Assembly (NCBI GenBank): GCA_017617655.1
Contig: JAFZVU010000081.1
Coordinates: forward strand, 1-64,000
Length of the DNA stretch: 64,000 bases
Source: Bacteroidales bacterium
GTDB lineage: Bacteria; Bacteroidota; Bacteroidia; Bacteroidales; UBA932
Reading direction: 5' to 3'
Made by a program: the position numbers and the translations under genes. Shown piece by piece: positions 34,407 to 43,500 of this stretch (within the stretch, counting starts at the first letter, position 1; each line of letters opens with the position of its first letter). The notes under the pieces were generated by a model. The model was not told where the DNA came from. It saw nothing but the letters and a program-made list of their open reading frames with translations, and ran no database searches.

Positions 34407-36688
34407 AGCATGGGAATAATCCGCTCCAGATCGGCGGCCAGTGAGGTATTATAGCCTTCAGAAAGATAGACCACGCGACCGAAGCTGTCGCAGATGGCCA
34501 CCACGGGCAGATTGTGCTCGCCCGGGAGAGTCTGCAACACAGAAACATCCTGGCCGAAGACGGCATTCTGCAGTCCGGCGGGTCGGTCCTCGCCCAGCAC
34601 CACGACGGGTCTCCCCCACTCATTCAGCACGCCGGCAGCAGCTTCCAGCTCGGTGACGGCATGGCTGGTAGGTTCGTCGAGATGCCCCATGAAGGCCAGC
34701 AGGAACCATCCGCGGCCGGTCGCCGAGAGCAGCGACTGGGGCTGAACGCCTTCCGTTCCATCCGGAGCATCTGCCTGCGACGGCCCGCTTTCCGCTCCGG
34801 CAGAATCCTGCACTTCATCCGGCGAAGCTCCTTCCACATACGGGACAAACAGCGCCTCCGGGTCCATGCTGCCGATCACGGCCGGCTTGGCATAAGCCGT
34901 CCTCACCGTCGGCACGAGATCGCGCTCCTCGTCTGCCGCCACATTGAAGAACTCCAGGCGCGCCAGCACGCTGCCGTCGAAAAGTCTGAGGCCGGTGGTC
35001 AGCAGGTAATACCCCTCCGCCACGTCCATCACCTCCGGCAGCCCGCTCTCATAGTCCAGCAGCAGCGTTTCGCCGTCAGCCGAAATATGAGTCAGCGTAT
35101 AATCCCGGAAATATTTGTCAGAGGCGGGCCGCAGATGCGCCTTCGGGGCAGACGAGCTCACCTGACCGGTGACCAGGTCATAATCCGCCGGAATGCCCAG
35201 AGTGCGACACAGCGCCACATAGAATATCTTCAAACCCAGGCCGTCAGCCATGCGGGAGCGCCAGACCGCTATCGGCGAAGTCCTCAGACTCTGCGGATTG
35301 CGCCCCTCCACGACAGTAATGTTCTCGTCGCACCAGCGTCTCACGGCATCGGCGTCGTGCAGGCCGGCCACCTCGCCGGAAGCCAGGATCTCATGCCGGT
35401 AAGGTCGCAGATGCTCCAACTCCACCCTCTCGGAACCCACCCCTTCGAGAGCATCCTCCAGCACATCGTAAGTCACATCGGCCAGATCCTTCTCGGAAAG
35501 AAGTTTCAGCACACTCTCCGCCCTGTCGGGATATGCCTCGCGGAAGCGCGCCACGGCCGGATTAGAATGGTCGCGGGACAGACGGATGCTGTCTTCGACG
35601 GCCAGCCTCGCCGCATTCGCCGCAGCTTTCGCCGGATCGATGTTGCCGGCAAGCGGATTCTCAGCAGGCGGATTGATCTCCAGCTCGTCGGTGAACTCCT
35701 CGCCGAAGCTATGGTCCAGCTCGATCACTGTCTCATCTGACGAAGCCACTGCGTAGCCGAACCGTCCGTCCTTCCAGGCCAGCACGAACATGTCGCCAAG
35801 CCCGGTGTCAAGCGCGGCGCGGCCGTCAGCATCGGTCACATAAGTCACTACATTGTAAAACTCAGCGTAATTATAGATGCGGAAGCTCACCGCGGCACCC
35901 TCCACAGGGGCCCCGCCATCCACCACCTTCACGGCAGTGCGATGCACCGGCACATAATTCCGCACCACATTTATCTCAGTATAGCAGGGTGTCCGCTGGA
36001 TCACATCCTCCGGGCCGTCGTAGTCGCCGTACACCTTGGTGTGCAGGATCATAGCCCGCGACACCGCGCCGTTGAACCACGCTCTGTCCAGCACCGGCTC
36101 AGGCTCACAGGCGCCCATGAAGTGCCAGCGGCCGTATATCCACACCTCAACCCACGCGTGGTTGTCGTCAGTATGGGCCCATCTCGGAGTATAGACCTGC
36201 CGGGCCGGAATGCCAGCAGCACGCAGAGCCGCCACCGTCAGCACGGATTCCTCACCGCAGCGTCCCAGACCCCTCTGCATAATCGACTCCGGACCGCCGG
36301 TGCGTCCGTCGGACGGCTGGTAAGTGGCATGCTCGTGGCACCAATGGTTGATTTCCAGCGCAGCCTCGGCCAGCGTCATACCGGCCACACGCTCGCAGAG
36401 CTCATCAGCATATTTGGTGCGGAAGTCGTCAAGAGTCTCATTATTCACCCGCAGCGGCAGAACGAAATGGCGGAACTCGCGCTCCGTGACGCCCCAGCCC
36501 ATCCGGTCGCGCACCTCCAGCGTCTTGGCGACATTGTCCTCCCAGTAGTCCCTGCCATACTGGAGGCTGTCGGGCAGCGGCATGTATTCATACAGCCAGT
36601 CGGTATAGCTCTTCACGGGATTGTCGCAAGCAGCCAGGACAAGCACGGCGGCCGCCATTGCAATTATCTTGAATAAACGGATTTTCAT
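34403..36688 (-). CDS. Lipoprotein with transglutaminase-like domain and C-terminal thioredoxin-like fold
   Basis: The protein is about 761 residues long from the start preceding a lipoprotein signal (VLAAC). The transglutaminase-like core shows the Cys in GRCGEESVLTVAALRAAG, then His in NHAWVEVWIYG, with an acidic residue following, the papain-like Cys-His-Asp order. A middle region carries Ig-like material. The last 110 residues resemble a thioredoxin/TlpA-like fold (LPVVAICDSFGRVVYLSEGY) but have no CxxC. Such proteins occur in Bacteroidetes as exported putative peptidases. The gene overlaps cutC. A -7 box lies 5 nt before the ATG. Confidence 0.8.
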   Translation of the reverse strand: MKIRLFKIIAMAAAVLVLAACDNPVKSYTDWLYEYMPLPDSLQYGRDYWEDNVAKTLEVRDRMGWGVTEREFRHFVLPLRVNNETLDDFRTKYADELCERVAGMTLAEAALEINHWCHEHATYQPSDGRTGGPESIMQRGLGRCGEESVLTVAALRAAGIPARQVYTPRWAHTDDNHAWVEVWIYGRWHFMGACEPEPVLDRAWFNGAVSRAMILHTKVYGDYDGPEDVIQRTPCYTEINVVRNYVPVHRTAVKVVDGGAPVEGAAVSFRIYNYAEFYNVVTYVTDADGRAALDTGLGDMFVLAWKDGRFGYAVASSDETVIELDHSFGEEFTDELEINPPAENPLAGNIDPAKAAANAARLAVEDSIRLSRDHSNPAVARFREAYPDRAESVLKLLSEKDLADVTYDVLEDALEGVGSERVELEHLRPYRHEILASGEVAGLHDADAVRRWCDENITVVEGRNPQSLRTSPIAVWRSRMADGLGLKIFYVALCRTLGIPADYDLVTGQVSSSAPKAHLRPASDKYFRDYTLTHISADGETLLLDYESGLPEVMDVAEGYYLLTTGLRLFDGSVLARLEFFNVAADEERDLVPTVRTAYAKPAVIGSMDPEALFVPYVEGASPDEVQDSAGAESGPSQADAPDGTEGVQPQSLLSATGRGWFLLAFMGHLDEPTSHAVTELEAAAGVLNEWGRPVVVLGEDRPAGLQNAVFGQDVSVLQTLPGEHNLPVVAICDSFGRVVYLSEGYNTSLAADLERIIPML

Positions 36689-36693
36689 AGTCT

Positions 36694-36701
36694 CAAATTT
36701 A
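36694..36701 (-). promoter_or_regulatory. Candidate -7 box for the transglutaminase-like gene, leaderless arrangement
   Basis: The minus strand reads TAAATTTG followed by five bases (AGACT) and the ATG at 36688. This is the same 5-nt spacing seen for leuA and the aldo/keto reductase. Confidence 0.45.
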
Positions 36702-36711
36702 CAAAAAATCA

Positions 36712-36719
36712 TATCTTTG
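36712..36719 (+). promoter_or_regulatory. Candidate -7 box for the DUF486 gene
   Basis: TATCTTTG matches TAnnTTTG and lies 22 nt before the ATG at 36742, back-to-back with the divergent box at 36694-36701. Confidence 0.5.
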
Positions 36720-36741
36720 CGGCCGTTTTATTACTAATGCA

Positions 36742-37113
36742 ATGTTAAAAGGACTAGCAACAGTATTGATGCTGATTGTGTCAAATGTATTGATGACACT
36801 GGCGTGGTACGGCAATCTCAAATTCGATTTCGGAAAAGTCTTCCCCAAGTGGGGCATTTTCGGCATCATCATCGTCAGCTGGGGCATCGCCCTTCTGGAA
36901 TACTTCTTCATGATCCCGGCCAACCGCATCGGTTTCCAGGGCAACGGCGGCCCCTTCTCCCTGATGCAGCTCAAAATCATACAGGAAACGATAACTCTTA
37001 TAGTGTTCGCCACGATGTCAATCCTGGTGTTCAAGAGCGACCCTCTGCGATGGAACCATTTCGCAGCGTTCTTCTGCCTGATCATGGCCGTATATTTTGT
37101 TTTTAAAGGCTGA
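36742..37113 (+). CDS. DMT-superfamily small membrane protein (DUF486)
   Basis: This 123-residue protein has four predicted transmembrane helices (LATVLMLIVSNVLMTLAWYG, GIFGIIIVSWGIALLEYFFM, IIQETITLIVFATMSILVF, FFCLIMAVYFVFKG). The PANRIGF motif between helices 2 and 3 is typical of DUF486. It is likely an inner-membrane transporter-like protein of unknown substrate. It is a single gene with its own promoter box. Confidence 0.88.
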   Translation: MLKGLATVLMLIVSNVLMTLAWYGNLKFDFGKVFPKWGIFGIIIVSWGIALLEYFFMIPANRIGFQGNGGPFSLMQLKIIQETITLIVFATMSILVFKSDPLRWNHFAAFFCLIMAVYFVFKG

Positions 37114-37123
37114 TTAAAAATAA

Positions 37124-37155
37124 TTTGCATTAATAAAAAAATTTTTCCACTTTTG
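37124..37155 (+). promoter_or_regulatory. Candidate rplS promoter
   Basis: TTTG at 37124-37127 and CACTTTTG at 37148-37155 are spaced by 20 bp, approximating the Bacteroidetes consensus (CA instead of TA in the -7 box). The 5' leader would be about 70 nt and contains complementary GCAAC and GTTGC arms, which may form a hairpin ahead of rplS. Confidence 0.45.
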
Positions 37156-37229
37156 CAGTCCCAAAAATCACAGCAACCTCTCGTGTGAAGGCTTTTAAGT
37201 CGCGATGTTGCGCTAAATATTTGAATGAT

Positions 37230-37598
37230 ATGGATTTATTGAAAGTTGCCGAACAGGCGATGGCACAGGACCAGAAGAGCTTTCCGAACTTCAAGGCAGG
37301 CGATACTATCACGGTCACTTACAAGATCAAAGAGGAGAACAAGGAGCGCCTCCAGAAATTCCGTGGCGTTGTGATCCAGAGGCGTGGAGCCGGCAGGACC
37401 CAGACCTTCACTATCCGCAAGATCTCTAACGGCATTGGTGTAGAGCGTATATTCCCCCTCAACTCACCGTTCATCGAGAGCATCGAGGTTAACAAGTACG
37501 GTAAGGTACGCAGGGCTCGCATCTTCTACCTCCGCAACCTGACTGGTAAGAAGGCCCGCATCAAAGAGAAGAAATACGTAGCGAAACCCGCTGAGTAA
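37230..37598 (+). CDS. rplS: 50S ribosomal protein L19
   Basis: This 122-residue ribosomal protein starts at the ATG preceding the family N-terminus ([20 protein letters not shown]). The conserved core [15 protein letters not shown] segment is seen as [13 protein letters not shown] and the C-terminal [20 protein letters not shown] is intact. L19 sits at the subunit interface. The gene is followed 6 nt later by tRNA-Arg, a neighbouring arrangement that may share the transcript and terminator. Confidence 0.96.
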   Translation: MDLLKVAEQAMAQDQKSFPNFKAGDTITVTYKIKEENKERLQKFRGVVIQRRGAGRTQTFTIRKISNGIGVERIFPLNSPFIESIEVNKYGKVRRARIFYLRNLTGKKARIKEKKYVAKPAE

Positions 37599-37604
37599 TA
37601 CTTC

Positions 37605-37678
37605 GGCCCCTTAGCTCAACTGAATAGAGCATCTGACTACGGATCAGAAGGTTACAGGTTTGAATCCTGTAGGGGTCA
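37605..37678 (+). tRNA. tRNA-Arg (anticodon ACG)
   Basis: A 74-nt cloverleaf: acceptor GGCCCCT paired with AGGGGTC, anticodon stem TCTGA/TCAGA with loop CTACGGA giving anticodon ACG, and T arm ACAGG/CCTGT with loop TTTGAAT. The discriminator base is A and CCA is not encoded. A34 is expected to be converted to inosine to read CGN codons. Confidence 0.93.
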
Positions 37679-37680
37679 CG

Positions 37681-37716
37681 AAAAAAACCGCTGGAAGAAA
37701 TTCCAGCGGTTTTTTT
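37681..37716 (+). terminator. Intrinsic terminator after rplS/tRNA-Arg
   Basis: A strong stem (CCGCTGGAA paired with TTCCAGCGG, loop GAAA or similar) is flanked by A residues upstream and a run of seven or so T downstream, so it can work in both directions. It begins directly after the tRNA. Confidence 0.88.
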
Positions 37717-37764
37717 GTGACCCGGGGTCACCCCGTCAGGGGCGACAAATCCTGCTTTTTTTCT

Positions 37765-37772
37765 TATCTTTG
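37765..37772 (+). promoter_or_regulatory. Candidate -7 box for the 148-residue membrane protein gene
   Basis: TATCTTTG lies 13 nt before the ATG at 37786, between the strong terminator and the gene. The -33 position is T-rich without a clean TTTG. Confidence 0.45.
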
Positions 37773-37785
37773 GAAAAAGCCATCT

Positions 37786-38232
37786 ATGCTCCGCATTCCG
37801 ACCCGCCACCTGCTTCTCGTCAATGGCATCCTATGGACAGCCATCGGGACTAAGATTGCGCTCATCGGAATCAAGGCATATCAGAGTCTGGAGGTTATCC
37901 CGTGGTGGTTCTTCCTGCTGTCGGCAGTGGTCTTCGCGGGCTTCTGGTTCATGTTCACCGGGGTAGTACGCAAGTACGCCGCCCGCATCATGGCAATGAC
38001 CGAGCCGAAGACTTCCATCTTCAAGACCTTCAGCCTGAAGGGCTACCTCATCATAGCATTTATGATTACGCTGGGAATCACACTGAAGCGCATCCCGCAG
38101 GTTCCCGACACCTTCATCGCCTGGTTCTACTGCGGTCTCGGACCAGGACTCCTCTCCGCCGGCCTGCGCTTCATCCTCCGCTGGTGGAAAGCCCGTCCGG
38201 CCCGCGAAAGGCGGGTTTCCGGGGCCAGATGA
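37786..38232 (+). CDS. Small integral membrane protein of unknown function
   Basis: I do not recognise this 148-residue protein. The start at 37786 is chosen because the open frame upstream runs through the terminator and tRNA. It has about four hydrophobic segments (HLLLVNGILWTAIGTKIALI, WFFLLSAVVFAGFWFMFTGV, GYLIIAFMITLGITL, FIAWFYCGLGPGLLSAGL) with a basic C-terminus (RWWKARPARERRVSGAR). The last 14 or so codons lie inside a 51-bp tandem repeat that continues past the stop, so the C-terminus may vary between strains. Confidence 0.65.
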   Translation: MLRIPTRHLLLVNGILWTAIGTKIALIGIKAYQSLEVIPWWFFLLSAVVFAGFWFMFTGVVRKYAARIMAMTEPKTSIFKTFSLKGYLIIAFMITLGITLKRIPQVPDTFIAWFYCGLGPGLLSAGLRFILRWWKARPARERRVSGAR

Positions 38233-38358
38233 CTATCCAGGACCCGTCCGGCCCGCGAAAGGGCAGTTTCCGGGGCCAAATGACTGTCCAAGACCCGTCT
38301 GGCCCGCGAAAAGGCCGTTTGCGGGGCCGGGCCACGCAGAACCAGAGTCCCGTCCGGC
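38192..38358. repeat. 51-bp tandem repeat with hairpin potential
   Basis: The motif CCCGTCCGGCCCGCGAAA recurs at 38192 and 38243, with a one-base variant at 38294 (exact period 51 bp) and a truncated fourth start near 38349. Each unit also contains a GGGCC stretch complementary to its GGCCC start, so it can fold as a hairpin. The array spans the end of the 148-residue membrane protein gene and the gap to the convergent gene ending at 38359. Confidence 0.75.
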
Positions 38359-38961
38359 CTAGAACCTCCACCCCAGTCCACCGTGAGCGAAAGTAGCCAC
38401 GGCGCCGATGGTGCATTCAATAAAGCCGTAGAAATGATCGCCGCCGACACGCAGCGCAACAGGTGTCAGGGTCGGCACAGGAGTGGGACCGAGAGCCGGC
38501 GAATAGCCGATGCCCAGCCCGCTGTAGAAGGTCGCCATATTCTCCGGATTCCACAGATGCCTCCAGTTGAGATTGACCGACCACTGGAAAGAAGAATTCA
38601 TCCACCCGGCAGGCTTACCGTCATGCACATTGTACCTTGGTTTCCCGTTAGGATCAGTGCCGAAAACTGAATACTGTATCACCTTGTGATGGCACCACGA
38701 AGTCCCTATCGTCAGCGTGAACTCATTCTTTTCGGAAACACTCATCACTCCGGACAGACTGACCACCGGATAGAAGGCACTCTCCTTGTCGATTGCCAGG
38801 CCTTTATCTGCCAGACGGTCGGCCGTGGTCATATAGTCCATATAAAGCGGCGGTATCCCGGTGCCGACTTCTATGGAGTATCTCTTCTGGAAAGAAGACT
38901 CCTGGGCAGATGCGCCCAATGCAATCCCCAGCAGGACTGCTATTGCCAGAAGACGCCTCAT
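38359..38961 (-). CDS. Probable outer-membrane beta-barrel protein of the rSAM/lipoprotein operon
   Basis: This 200-residue protein has a Sec signal peptide (ALGASAQ). Its body is rich in alternating aromatic strands (FTLTIGTSWCHHKVIQYSVF, FQWSVNLNWRHLW) and ends in GGLGWRF with a C-terminal Phe, as for small barrels. Its ATG overlaps the stop of the upstream rSAM-associated lipoprotein by one base, so it is part of that operon. Specific function is unknown. Confidence 0.7.
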   Translation of the reverse strand: MRRLLAIAVLLGIALGASAQESSFQKRYSIEVGTGIPPLYMDYMTTADRLADKGLAIDKESAFYPVVSLSGVMSVSEKNEFTLTIGTSWCHHKVIQYSVFGTDPNGKPRYNVHDGKPAGWMNSSFQWSVNLNWRHLWNPENMATFYSGLGIGYSPALGPTPVPTLTPVALRVGGDHFYGFIECTIGAVATFAHGGLGWRF

Positions 38962-39350
38962 TACTTATGGCTGAGCTTGATGACAATCTCCCTCTCCCTG
39001 AGGTCTGCGAGGGTAGTATCCTTTGCGGCATAGTTGCCGGTCGGATCCTCGAAGGTCAGCAGCGGGCCTTCATAATCTCTCAGATAAGGTATGGCGACAT
39101 CGCACTTGCCGTCGACACCCGTGACTCCAAGTTCTGCGGCAGCATCGCTGTCAAACTCGACAGTGGCGACGCCCTTGACAACGATACCCTCTATCGGCGC
39201 GCCAGTATCATCGGCGACCAGCGAGAATGTCATCGGAGCCACTCCGCCTTCACCAAACCACGAACCCTGGGGTGTACCATAGCAGGCCTGCACCACAAAA
39301 AGCGCTGTAGTGAGAGACAAGCCTTTGAGAAGATTGCGAAACCATTTCAT
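38961..39350 (-). CDS. Radical SAM-associated putative lipoprotein
   Basis: This 129-residue protein is counted from the ATG that yields a lipoprotein signal (FVVQAC, Cys23). The mature N-terminus is CYGTPQGS. The body looks like a carboxypeptidase-regulatory/Ig-like beta domain (MTFSLVADDTGAPIEGIVVK through VDGKCDVAIPYL). It lies 13 nt downstream of a radical SAM/SPASM gene. This matches the rSAM/lipoprotein system described in Bacteroidetes, where the enzyme is presumed to modify the small lipoprotein. The modification is not known to me. Confidence 0.8.
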   Translation of the reverse strand: MKWFRNLLKGLSLTTALFVVQACYGTPQGSWFGEGGVAPMTFSLVADDTGAPIEGIVVKGVATVEFDSDAAAELGVTGVDGKCDVAIPYLRDYEGPLLTFEDPTGNYAAKDTTLADLREREIVIKLSHK

Positions 39351-39363
39351 AGTATCTGATATT

Positions 39364-40422
39364 TTAAACGTTTTCCAAAGTCTTGGCATAATGACACTGA
39401 AGGGCGTCCGTACAGTCTCCATGCCAGTTGTGCATTCCGCCGCCGAGGCAGTTGCGCCATTCCCTGCAATTTTCGCACCGCCCCGTACGGGCCCAGCTGC
39501 GATCTCTGAATGGCTGGAAGCGTTCCTGCCATACCTGCCACAAATTGTCCTGATATATGTTGCCTTGGCTAAAGCGGTCCCGGTCAATGTTGGGACAAGC
39601 GCAGATGCGGCCGTCGGCCAGGACCGAAGCGATGTTGACTCCGGCGTGGCAGAAGAAGCGTCCGTCGCGGACCTGTTCCTCATAGCGTCCCAGATAGCCC
39701 TCGCAGCTGAACGTGACGCGCATCGGGCCGTCCTGCGTGCGCTTCTGTCTTATGAATTCCATAAGGGATACGAACTCTTCATCGGAAAGGAACATCTCCG
39801 GGTCGCCGGCTGCCCTGCCTATGGGAATCACGGTAAACAGGCGCCACTGCTTCAACCCAAGACCGCAAAGCACTTCGTATATATAAGGCAGTTCGCCTAG
39901 GTTGCGCTTGTTGACGCAGGTCACCACGTCGCTGTTGAGACGCGGGTCGCGGGCGAAAGCGCCGATAGCCCTCAGAGCCCTGCCGTAGCTGCCCGGAACG
40001 CCGCGCATCCATTCGTGGCTGGCCTCCAGCCCGTCCAGGCTCACCGTGACTGCACCCATCCCTGCATCCACCAGCTTCAGGTGCATTTCGTCATCGTAAA
40101 GCCAGCCGTTGGAGACGATGCCCCACTGCAATCCCCGGCTGCGAAGCGCCTTCCCTATTTCAAGGATATCCGGCCGCAGCAAAGGCTCACCGCCAGTGAG
40201 AACAACCGTAAAGTTCTCAGGTATACGCTCCTTCGGTATGGTATCCACAGCCGCAAGGAAATCCTCGAGGGGCATGTCCTTGCCGCGCTCCGCGATGCCA
40301 CAGTCACTGCCGCAGTGACGGCAGCGGAAGTTGCACCGGGTAGTGCACTCCCAGAAGAGGTAGTTGAGCTCATGGACTCTCACCTCGTTGTCTCGCAGCA
40401 TTCGGAAAAGCAGGGGATTCAC
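39364..40422 (-). CDS. Radical SAM/SPASM maturase of an rSAM/lipoprotein system
   Basis: This 352-residue protein uses a GTG start at 40422; ATG at 40401 is an alternative. The radical SAM cluster motif is Cys30, Cys34, Cys37 (CNFRCRHC) with extra Cys26 and Cys41 nearby. TGGEPLLRPD follows for SAM binding. The C-terminal SPASM-type region has cysteines in FFCHAGVN, GRICACPN, GRCENCREWRNCLGG and GDCTDALQC, probably binding auxiliary clusters. It is followed by the small lipoprotein and barrel genes, the likely substrate and partner. Confidence 0.88.
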   Translation of the reverse strand: MNPLLFRMLRDNEVRVHELNYLFWECTTRCNFRCRHCGSDCGIAERGKDMPLEDFLAAVDTIPKERIPENFTVVLTGGEPLLRPDILEIGKALRSRGLQWGIVSNGWLYDDEMHLKLVDAGMGAVTVSLDGLEASHEWMRGVPGSYGRALRAIGAFARDPRLNSDVVTCVNKRNLGELPYIYEVLCGLGLKQWRLFTVIPIGRAAGDPEMFLSDEEFVSLMEFIRQKRTQDGPMRVTFSCEGYLGRYEEQVRDGRFFCHAGVNIASVLADGRICACPNIDRDRFSQGNIYQDNLWQVWQERFQPFRDRSWARTGRCENCREWRNCLGGGMHNWHGDCTDALQCHYAKTLENV

Positions 40423-40501
40423 GGCTGTATTATCATTATCTATCTATATAACTCAAAAGTGCTCAAAATACGTCAAGAAAAAGAGAATAAAAGCGCTGAA
40501 C

Positions 40502-43500
40502 TTACCTAGTATAGAATTCTATAGTACGGACAATCGCCCTGCGGCAGACGGGGCAGAAGCTGTCGCACTCGTTGATGCGCATACGGCACACCTGTGCGGG
40601 GCGGTAGACGCCATGGGTGCAGTTGCCGGCACCTTCGTAGACCCCAAGCTGCTCATTCAGAAAAGCACGCTGCTCAGCCGGCAAAGTCTGCCAGACCTTC
40701 CGGACGTCGACGCTATCCAGAAGGGCGTCCGGCTGAGTGGGGATGGGAGTACCGGAAGGAAGCATGTCCGCCCACTTGCTCTCAAAATCTTTCAGTGTGG
40801 TGATGTTCGGCTCCCAGGGCTCAGTGTCGTCAGGATATACCGGATCGTACTCATCGTAGGCATACTCGTCGGCCAGACCGGCGAAGGCATGTCCGAACTC
40901 ATGGACGAAGACGATGCCCGAAGTGGGATGGTCGCTGCATGCCACGGACATATTGTTGTAGATGCCTCCGCCGCCGTAGAGCGGAGTGTTCACAAGGATT
41001 ATTACATGCTCGAACGGCACCGTCCCGAGCGCATCGTAGAGCTTGCGCATGGACGAGGTTGTTAGGTATCGGGCGCTGTAGAACGTATCGTAGTGCGAAG
41101 CCACGGCGGTGTCGTGCCATACACCCTCGCGGGGCACGCTGGGGCCCTCGTCGGCAGAAGGCACGAAGACTGCGCGGATGTTGAAACGGTCGCTGTAAGA
41201 CACGTAGGGCTCGGTCGCAAACAGACAGTCGCGAACCAGTTTCCCTGCATCGGCATAGAATTTATCCTTCTGGCCGGCCAGATAACCCTCGCTGATTACC
41301 ACGAGGTCCAACGCGGCTTCCACCGGCCCTCCCTCCTGCAGCACGCGGAGTTCACCCTTCGATGACAGAGTCGGCTGTCCAGCCTCATCACTTTGCACCG
41401 ACCTGATAAGTATATCCGCAGGATCCACGCTGTGCACTATCCTGGCCGCCACGGCCGCATGGGTGTCAAAGAGCGTTACTTCGACCGTCACGGGTTCGCG
41501 GGGGAACGGCACCTGCAGGCATAGTTCAAAGGCGCGGGCCCGCGATTCAGCCTCCGGCGTAGCCAGCCACTCCTGGAACAGCGATGAGAAGCCGTTCTTG
41601 TAGAGCACCTGACCGGAGCGACCGTCGCGGACTACGACCTGTCCGTTGCCTTGCAGCAGCAGCGTGTCCAGATTACTGCGGCGCCCGGCCCATACCGAAG
41701 TCCGCAGCATATCTTCCAAATATATATCCTGACGAGATGCATCGCCTGCCAGCACATAGTCGAGCCGCAAGGTGGCATCCTCGAAGAATCCGTCGAAGGT
41801 CAGCTCCCGGGGCGGAAACACAACCCCAGCAGGCTCCTCCCCCATCTCGAACTCCAGAGTGCCGCCGCGCATGATCTTCCGATGCTTCAAAAACGGCCGC
41901 TTCAGCACCCGCCCGTTCAGAGTCACCTTCTGTACATAATCTCCTTTGCCGGAAGTAAGTATGGTAAACGTCCGCCCGTTCTCCAGATGCAGCACTGCGT
42001 TGCTGAAGACCGGAGCGCCGAGCGCATACTCGCCGCTGCCCGGACACACCGGATAGAAGCCCAGCGTGGCAAAGATGTACCACGCGCTCATCTGGCCGGA
42101 GTCGTCGTTGCCGCTCAGCCCGCCCGGAGTGTTGCGGTATTCCGTGGCGATTATGTCCCGCACCGCAGCCTGAGTCTTCCAGGGCTGCGAAGTATAGTCG
42201 TAGAGCCACGCCACCTGATGGCAGGGCTCGTTGCCGTGCCAGTAGCGTTTCTCTGTAAACATGGAGTCTAGACGGGCGATGAAGACCTCCTCCCCTCCCA
42301 TCTCCTTGATGAGGCCGGGGACATCCTGCGGCACATACCAGGCATAGTGGGCCGGAGTGCCTTCAGTGATGAACGAAGTCTTCTGCAGATAATTGTCATC
42401 GGTGAGGAAGCTGCCGTCGGCATGGCGGCCCTGAGGCCAGTGGGTATCTGGGCTGAACACGTTGCGCCAGTTGCCGGAGCGCTTACGGAAGCGCAGCCAG
42501 TCGGCGAAGTGACCCAGCCGACGGGCCATCTGAGAGAGGCACCAGTCGTCGTAGGCATACTCCATAGTCCGGGACACCTGTTCCTTCTTGTGGAAGGCGA
42601 ACGGCACTTCGTCTTCCAGCGGCACGTAGCCATACTGGAGGTAGGATTGCAGAGCCCTGCGGCCCCGGCCGTCCTCATACAGGCTGTCGGAAGGCGTCTC
42701 GAGGGCATTCTTCCGCATCGCCTTGTAGGCCTTGCTGACATCGAAGCCCCGGATGCCCTTGGTCCACGCATCCACTATCATGCTGACGCAGTGGTCGCCG
42801 ATCATGGCGTTGGTGTAGCTTCCCCAGCAGGGGAAGATGGGCAGCCAGCCGCCGCGGTCATACTTGCGCAGCAGGGCTTTCACCATCTCGGAAACCCGCG
42901 AGGGCTCGATTATGGTCAGCAGCGGATGCAGGGCGCGGTAGGTGTCCCACATCGAGAAGTCGTCGTAATCCGCAGCTTCGCCGGCATCGCTCACGGTGCG
43001 CGGCAGCAGCGACGCCCTCCACAGCGAGCCGTAGAAATGCTTCACTACCTCCTCATCCCCATCCACATCTATCAGCGAGAACCGGGCATCCCAGATGGAA
43101 TCCAGAGCTGCCTTGACGCTGTAGAAGTCCCAGCCGGGAATCTCAGCCTCAAGATTGGCGCGGGCAGCCTCTATGCTCTTGAAAGACGAAGCCGCCTTGA
43201 CTACATGAAGCCCACGGGTCTCGAAGCGCACCAGCACAGTCTCACCGGGCACATATTCCACAACTTCGAAATCTTCATCGCAAAGCACGGTAAAATGCCC
43301 GCTGAAGCCGGCCGGACGGCCGCTGCCCTGATAGATGCGGTGCACAGGATTGCTGCCTACGATCTCCCTCGAGCCGTCGGCAGGGCGCTCCAGCACCCCT
43401 TCCTTCTCATCGCTTATGACGGTTATGCGCAGATACTCGCAGTCTTCGAAGCGGAAGATGGCGCTGTGGCTGCGGCCGGTCATCTCCCAGCCGCCGGCCG

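Noticed and set aside
37710..37735. Possible fourth copy of the fimbrial intergenic hairpin (TTGTGACCCGGGG near 37716)
   Set aside because: The left arm resembles copy 3, but the loop and the CCTATA flank are missing and it is unrelated to fimbrial genes; probably chance similarity.
37660..37785. Extension of the 148-residue membrane protein into tRNA-Arg
   Set aside because: The frame would run through the tRNA 3' end and the terminator. A -7 box follows the terminator, so the ATG at 37786 is preferred.
39351..39683. 111-residue N-terminal extension of the rSAM-associated lipoprotein
   Set aside because: It lies antisense-like over the radical SAM gene in another frame; the ATG at 39350 gives a proper lipoprotein signal.
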